Below are positions 38,867 to 41,228 of a DNA stretch of 41,228 nt, in pieces. The notes beneath the pieces are model-generated. The model saw only the letters and a program-made list of their open reading frames with translations. It was not told where the DNA came from and did not search any database. Every line of letters begins with the position of its first letter. Positions within the stretch are counted from its first letter, which is position 1. The stretch is taken from the IMG/VR virus record IMGVR_UViG_3300025156_000011, positions 1 through 41,228 of that record; one strand, written 5' to 3'. Made by a program: the position numbers and the translations under genes. Origin of the DNA: a virus.

Positions 38867-38931
38867 GTTCTTGCTTCCCGCCTGCATACATGCCGAATGG
38901 CTTCTGGCTTGCATACATAGGCAGGGGAGCG

Positions 38932-39114
38932 GTTATTAGGTTATTGCAATATGCTAATATTAGGTTATTGACGAATTGAGATAGTAGCATGTGGTGATAA
39001 GTCAATAGTCTAATATTATGATATTGTAAGATTGTAATATTAGAATATTGTAAAATCGGAATGTTGGAATATCGCCATGTTGCGACATTAGAGGATTGTA
39101 ATATTAGATTATTG
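38932..39114. repeat. AT-rich region with five 15-16 bp direct repeats
   Basis: Copies of consensus TAATATTAKRWTATTG at 38955-38970, 39011-39026, 39035-39050 and 39099-39114, plus GTTATTAGGTTATTG at 38932-38946. A minus-strand frame through it encodes only the low-complexity translation of the repeats and has no ribosome site. Such AT-rich iterated blocks often serve as unwinding regions at origins or as binding arrays. Confidence 0.6.
39000..39005 (-). promoter_or_regulatory. Candidate -35 box for the early operon (weak)
   Basis: TTGACT on the minus strand with TATCTC 16 bases downstream (38983-38978). The -10 box is poor, so this is only a suggestion; the leader from here to the first gene would be about 160 bases and include the hairpins. 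Confidence 0.25.
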
Positions 39115-39127
39115 GCATGTTGTAACA

Positions 39128-39190
39128 GTGACGGGATGCAAGGTTTGTGCCAAAATCCCGTGTTTACCGTCACTAAACTTTTGTTTAGTG
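39128..39190. repeat. Nested inverted repeats between early operon and plus-strand genes
   Basis: GTGACGG (39128-39134) pairs with CCGTCAC (39167-39173). Within it ACGGGAT (39131-39137) pairs with ATCCCGT (39155-39161). Directly after comes CACTAAAC-TTTT-GTTTAGTG (39171-39190), a perfect 8-bp hairpin. The sites share bases, so alternative structures are possible. Candidate origin or operator. Confidence 0.55.
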
Positions 39191-39201
39191 TTGATAAACT
39201 A

Positions 39202-39404
39202 TGAAAATTTTTTCCATTTTTCGGAAAATTTTTTCTCATTTCTTATTTTTCCTTAGTCTTTTCTCTTTTTAACGCAAATTTATCATATGTTCCGCAATTG
39301 GCGCAAGCGGAAAATGCTAGTCAAATTAAGTGTTTGTTAGGCAAAGTTAAGATAGATTAGCTAATTTTTATGTGAGATTAGTCAATTTTTGTGAGAAATT
39401 GACT
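39202..39404. repeat. AT-rich non-coding stretch with direct and inverted repeats
   Basis: No gene is seen from 39191 to 39568. It contains GAAAATTTTTTC twice, about 20 bp apart, near 39202-39234. Near 39357-39396 are two related copies of TTAGNYAATTTTT(AT)GTGAGA, and AGTCAATTT-N7-AAATTGACT (39380-39404) is followed by a T-run that could act as a weak terminator. Confidence 0.45.
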
Positions 39405-39483
39405 ATTTTTACGAAAAAATTAGGTTTTGTTAGGTTTTGTTGGATATTTCAGAAAAATCGAGCAAAACTTCTGATATTTTGCC

Positions 39484-39513
39484 TTGACTATATTAAAAAT
39501 GGTATGATATAAC
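39484..39513 (+). promoter_or_regulatory. Promoter for the plus-strand genes
   Basis: TTGACT (39484-39489), an 18-base spacer and TATAAC (39508-39513), with TGA just before the -10 box as an extended -10 element. Transcription should begin near 39520, ahead of the inverted repeat at 39534-39557. Confidence 0.7.
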
Positions 39514-39533
39514 GCAAGTACAATTGCAAGCGT

Positions 39534-39557
39534 TTTCTAGCGGACACAGGCTAGAAA
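39534..39557. promoter_or_regulatory. Inverted repeat in the plus-strand leader
   Basis: TTTCTAGC-GGACACAG-GCTAGAAA, perfect 8-bp arms. It ends 11 bases before the ATG at 39569, so it could be an operator (near +25) or a leader stem-loop. Bases 39543-39551 also pair with 39758-39766 behind the gene. Confidence 0.6.
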
Positions 39558-39568
39558 GGACGGGAGTT

Positions 39569-39742
39569 ATGGAAAAAACATTTTATATTTATTGTCGATC
39601 AGCTCAGGTTTCTTATAGGTTTGAAAACGATCAAAGTTTTTGGTTTATAGAAATTGATGCAAACCATGAAATTAGTATTGATGCTAATATTTATGATTTA
39701 GTTATTTTAGACTATGGGATAAAAGTAATAGAAAGGGACTAA
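39569..39742 (+). CDS. Small plus-strand protein, unknown function
   Basis: 57 residues from the ATG at 39569; GGACGGGAG lies before it. The frame is open back to a TTG at 39524, but that part covers the inverted repeat. Beta-rich and acidic (FYIYCRSAQVSYRFENDQSFWFIEIDANHEISIDANIYDLVILDYGIKVIERD). Codon use is AT-rich, unlike the minus-strand genes, which suggests a different origin or constraint. No family recognised. Confidence 0.6.
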   Translation: MEKTFYIYCRSAQVSYRFENDQSFWFIEIDANHEISIDANIYDLVILDYGIKVIERD

Positions 39743-39757
39743 AAAACCTTAAAAATT

Positions 39758-39789
39758 GCCTGTGTCTGTTAGTAAGTGCTTGCACTCAC
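39758..39789. repeat. Inverted-repeat arms between the two plus-strand genes
   Basis: GCCTGTGTC (39758-39766) is the exact complement of GACACAGGC at 39543-39551 upstream of the first gene. GCTTGCACTCAC (39778-39789) is the exact complement of GTGAGTGCAAGC at 40253-40264 after the second gene. Each gene is thus enclosed by its own pair of complementary arms. Confidence 0.65.
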
Positions 39790-39804
39790 GGAAGGGGGAA
39801 AGCT

Positions 39805-40242
39805 ATGAGTGAGAAAAAAGAGGCTATTACGATGACCAAGGAACAAAAAGAGGCATGGGAAAGAGAAAAAGTCAAGGCTGTCAAAGTCTTAGTCAAAGAC
39901 TTCGTTGAAGTTACTGGAGCAAATATCCGGACTGATTACACGGATACAGAACTCAGGCAACCAAAAAATCTTGAATGGTATCAGCGGGTAGTGGTTCAAG
40001 GCATCAAAAGAGTAGTTGACTCGGATTTTAATGAAGCAAACAAAAAGATTGATGCTGATGCCAAAGAAATTGTCGAAGTAGTCAAACGTGGAAGTCAAAA
40101 GACTTCAAAGCAAGTGCTTAAGGAACGGGCACTTGCTCTTATGGTAGAAAAGCAGATTAGTAATCCGATTATTATCCAGTTAATTTTAAAGGATACAGTT
40201 GAAGCGTTGAATGAAGCAATCGAGTTAATGAACGACAAATAA
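39805..40242 (+). CDS. Plus-strand helical protein, unknown function
   Basis: 145 residues; GAAGGGGGAAAGCT precedes the ATG at 39805. Charged and helical throughout (MTKEQKEAWEREKVKAVKVLVKDFVEV, later FNEANKKIDADAKEIVEVVKRGSQKTSK and ISNPIIIQLILKDTVEALNEAIELM). No DNA-binding or catalytic motif is seen. It forms an operon with the 57-residue gene, ending at the terminator at 40268-40299. AT-rich codon use as in its partner. It could be a regulator or replication accessory, but this is not shown. Confidence 0.65.
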   Translation: MSEKKEAITMTKEQKEAWEREKVKAVKVLVKDFVEVTGANIRTDYTDTELRQPKNLEWYQRVVVQGIKRVVDSDFNEANKKIDADAKEIVEVVKRGSQKTSKQVLKERALALMVEKQISNPIIIQLILKDTVEALNEAIELMNDK

Positions 40243-40267
40243 AATTTTAGCGGTGAGTGCAAGCGCC

Positions 40268-40299
40268 AAGGCCAAGGTCGTATGATCTTGGCCTTTTTT
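40268..40299 (+). terminator. Intrinsic terminator of the plus-strand operon
   Basis: Stem AAGGCCAAG (40268-40276) with CTTGGCCTT (40287-40295), followed by a T-run TTTTTT. It lies 25 bp after the stop at 40242, just behind the inverted-repeat arm. Confidence 0.85.
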
Positions 40300-40510
40300 A
40301 TTGTCTATTTTCCGCTTCTACGGCTTTTCTTGCTTTCCCTGATATCTTTTCCCATACTCGAAATCTTAAGCCATTCTGGACAGATTTTCCGTTATTTATT
40401 TTTAATGGTAGATTGCTGAGGAATCCCTACCTAGTTAATTGGTAGGAATTAAAAGATTTTGTGAGTACGGTTCAGGTTTTTGATTTAAAAATGAACAGGA
40501 TTCAGGGGAA

Positions 40511-40556
40511 GCAAGAAATGTGCCAAAATTTGTGATATGCAAGAAACGTGCCAAAA
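40511..40556 (+). repeat. Two copies of an 18-bp repeat GCAAGAAAYGTGCCAAAA
   Basis: Copies at 40511-40528 and 40539-40556, 28 bp apart. A third, diverged copy (GCAAGGTTTGTGCCAAAA) is at 39138-39155, inside the nested inverted repeats. Possible iterons for a replication or partition protein. Nothing coding is seen in 40300-41228. Confidence 0.55.
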
Positions 40557-40565
40557 AATTTTTCC

Positions 40566-41129
40566 AGTAATTCCAACGACTTACAATCCCTACTATATTA
40601 CTAATTCGGCATATAAGGTTTTGCGGATTTTTTCGCACTCCCTCGCTAACCTGCTGATTTTTCAGGGAAAAATGTGCGATGATGTCGTAAGTGGTTAGAA
40701 ATACTGGAAAAGCATGTTTTTCTTAATGATTTCGCAGGGTTGCGTGTCGGACAAATGAACGGGATTTTGTGAATAATTTCGGGCACTTACAGATTTGCGG
40801 TTCGAAAACTTTTCTCAGTAATTTCGCACACTTACGCACCCATGATTTTCCTTGTGATTTCGGACACTTAGCCACTGTCAAAATTTTGACATAGTGACCG
40901 TCTGGTCATTTAAAATTTTTCTCGAAAAATCGGGCACTTACGAGGAGTATAAAAAAATTTAATACTTGCCGTTTTTTCGCATCATATATTTTGGCCTTTT
41001 ATTTTTTCTTTAGTAATTCCGCCAACTTATGAAGAATTGCAAAATATTTGCAAAAAAGGTTCAAGTCACTGTTGCAATTTGCAATATCGGGTTGGGGTAG
41101 CTACCCCTCCACGCAACTCCCCGAAATTA
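40566..41129. repeat. Iteron-like array, eight degenerate 20-bp copies
   Basis: Consensus AGTAATTTCGGRCACTTACG. Direct copies begin near 40566, 40773, 40817, 40853, 40924 and 41012; inverted copies are near 40686-40705 and 41110-41129. Spacing is irregular (36-120 bp) and the DNA between is AT-rich. This layout fits a replication origin of the iteron kind, though no cognate Rep protein is recognised. Confidence 0.62.
40877..40906. promoter_or_regulatory. Palindrome within the iteron region
   Basis: GTCAAAATTTTGAC (40877-40890) is a perfect 14-bp palindrome, flanked by CACT and AGTG, and followed by GACC-GTCT-GGTC (40895-40906). These are operator-like dyads between two iteron copies. Confidence 0.5.
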
Positions 41130-41140
41130 CTCGGAATCAA

Positions 41141-41165
41141 AAAAAATCAAGGCAAAGCCTTGATT
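41141..41165. terminator. Bidirectional intrinsic terminator
   Basis: AAAATCAAGGC-AAA-GCCTTGATTTT: an 11-bp perfect stem with A-runs before and T-runs after, able to stop transcription on either strand. AAAATCAAGG appears again 6 bp further on (41171-41180). Confidence 0.75.
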
Positions 41166-41192
41166 TTCTTACAAAATCAAGGTGTCCGACGA

Positions 41193-41210
41193 CCTGCTCG
41201 CTTCGGCGAG
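41193..41210. other. Hairpin with TTCG loop
   Basis: TGCTCGC-TTCG-GCGAGCA, a perfect 7-bp stem with a stable UUCG-type loop, 19 bp from the right edge. Without a T-run in the window its role as a terminator is uncertain. Confidence 0.5.
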
Positions 41211-41228
41211 CAAGGGGCACCCCTCCCT

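Noticed and set aside
38832-39239. Minus-strand 135-residue open frame
   Set aside because: It covers the AT-rich repeats and hairpins, translates them into low-complexity N/I/L/Q runs, and has no ribosome site.
40257-40445. Plus-strand 62-residue open frame
   Set aside because: It starts inside the inverted repeat and runs through the intrinsic terminator at 40268-40299.
40435-40638. Minus-strand 67-residue open frame
   Set aside because: No ribosome site; composition is that of AT-rich non-coding DNA, and it covers the repeat copies at 40511-40556.

Overview
The window is most of the genome of a long-tailed (siphovirus-type) double-stranded DNA phage, or a prophage of that type, of a bacterium I cannot name. 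The evidence is a complete head, packaging and tail gene order, a phage replication module and dense gene packing with stop/start overlaps (TAATG, ATGA, GTGA). Nearly every start is preceded by a strong GGAGG ribosome binding site, and the two clear promoters are of TTGACA/TATAAT type, so the host is bacterial. I see no integrase, no recognisable repressor and no holin/endolysin pair, so lifestyle cannot be decided. The left edge cuts through the tail-tip gene.

Layout, almost all on the minus strand (transcribed right to left). 1-9.2 kb: tail (tip protein J, NlpC/P60 peptidase, L- and M-like tip proteins, tape measure, G/GT chaperone pair made by a -1 frameshift, tail tube). 9.2-9.9 kb: a glycosyltransferase inside the tail operon. 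9.9-15.7 kb: tail terminator, connectors, major capsid protein, decoration-like protein, protease with a nested scaffold gene, portal. 15.7-15.8 kb: promoter and dyad ahead of the portal. 15.8-17.7 kb: terminase. 17.7-26.8 kb: ribbon-helix-helix regulators and DNA metabolism (DUF3987-like ATPase, UDG-DNA polymerase A fusion, ParB-methyltransferase fusion, DUF669-like and Sak4-like recombination proteins, Cas4-like nuclease). 26.9-30.2 kb: the most interesting locus, described next. 30.2-38.8 kb: a sigma-like protein, a second ParB-like protein and about twenty small early genes, many with Cys pairs, some in paralogous pairs. 38.8-41.2 kb: an AT-rich control region with repeats, inverted repeats, iterons, a promoter, two small plus-strand genes and terminators.

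The central find is an RNA-guided system of the TIGR-Tas type. A 313-residue protein joins an N-terminal HNH-like domain to a C-terminal domain of the IS110/Nop kind. Its stop codon abuts an array of 15 units with a 36-bp period. Each unit alternates two conserved 9-mers (transcript sense AGTGAATCA and AGGAAACCA) with two variable 9-mers. This is the architecture known for TIGR arrays, whose processed RNAs are 36 nt with two short guides, and for TasH proteins. A Ski2-like helicase lies 12 bp upstream of the tasH-like gene.

Working model: the small early genes and sigma-like protein take over the host; the polymerase, ATPase, annealing/ssDNA-binding, nuclease and helicase genes replicate and recombine the genome; the late promoter before the portal drives head and tail genes; the TIGR-TasH locus probably targets competing mobile DNA or host sequences. 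A 26-bp dyad found only before three ribosome binding sites (portal, 30.6 kb gene, 37.5 kb gene) may be the operator that ties these operons together.
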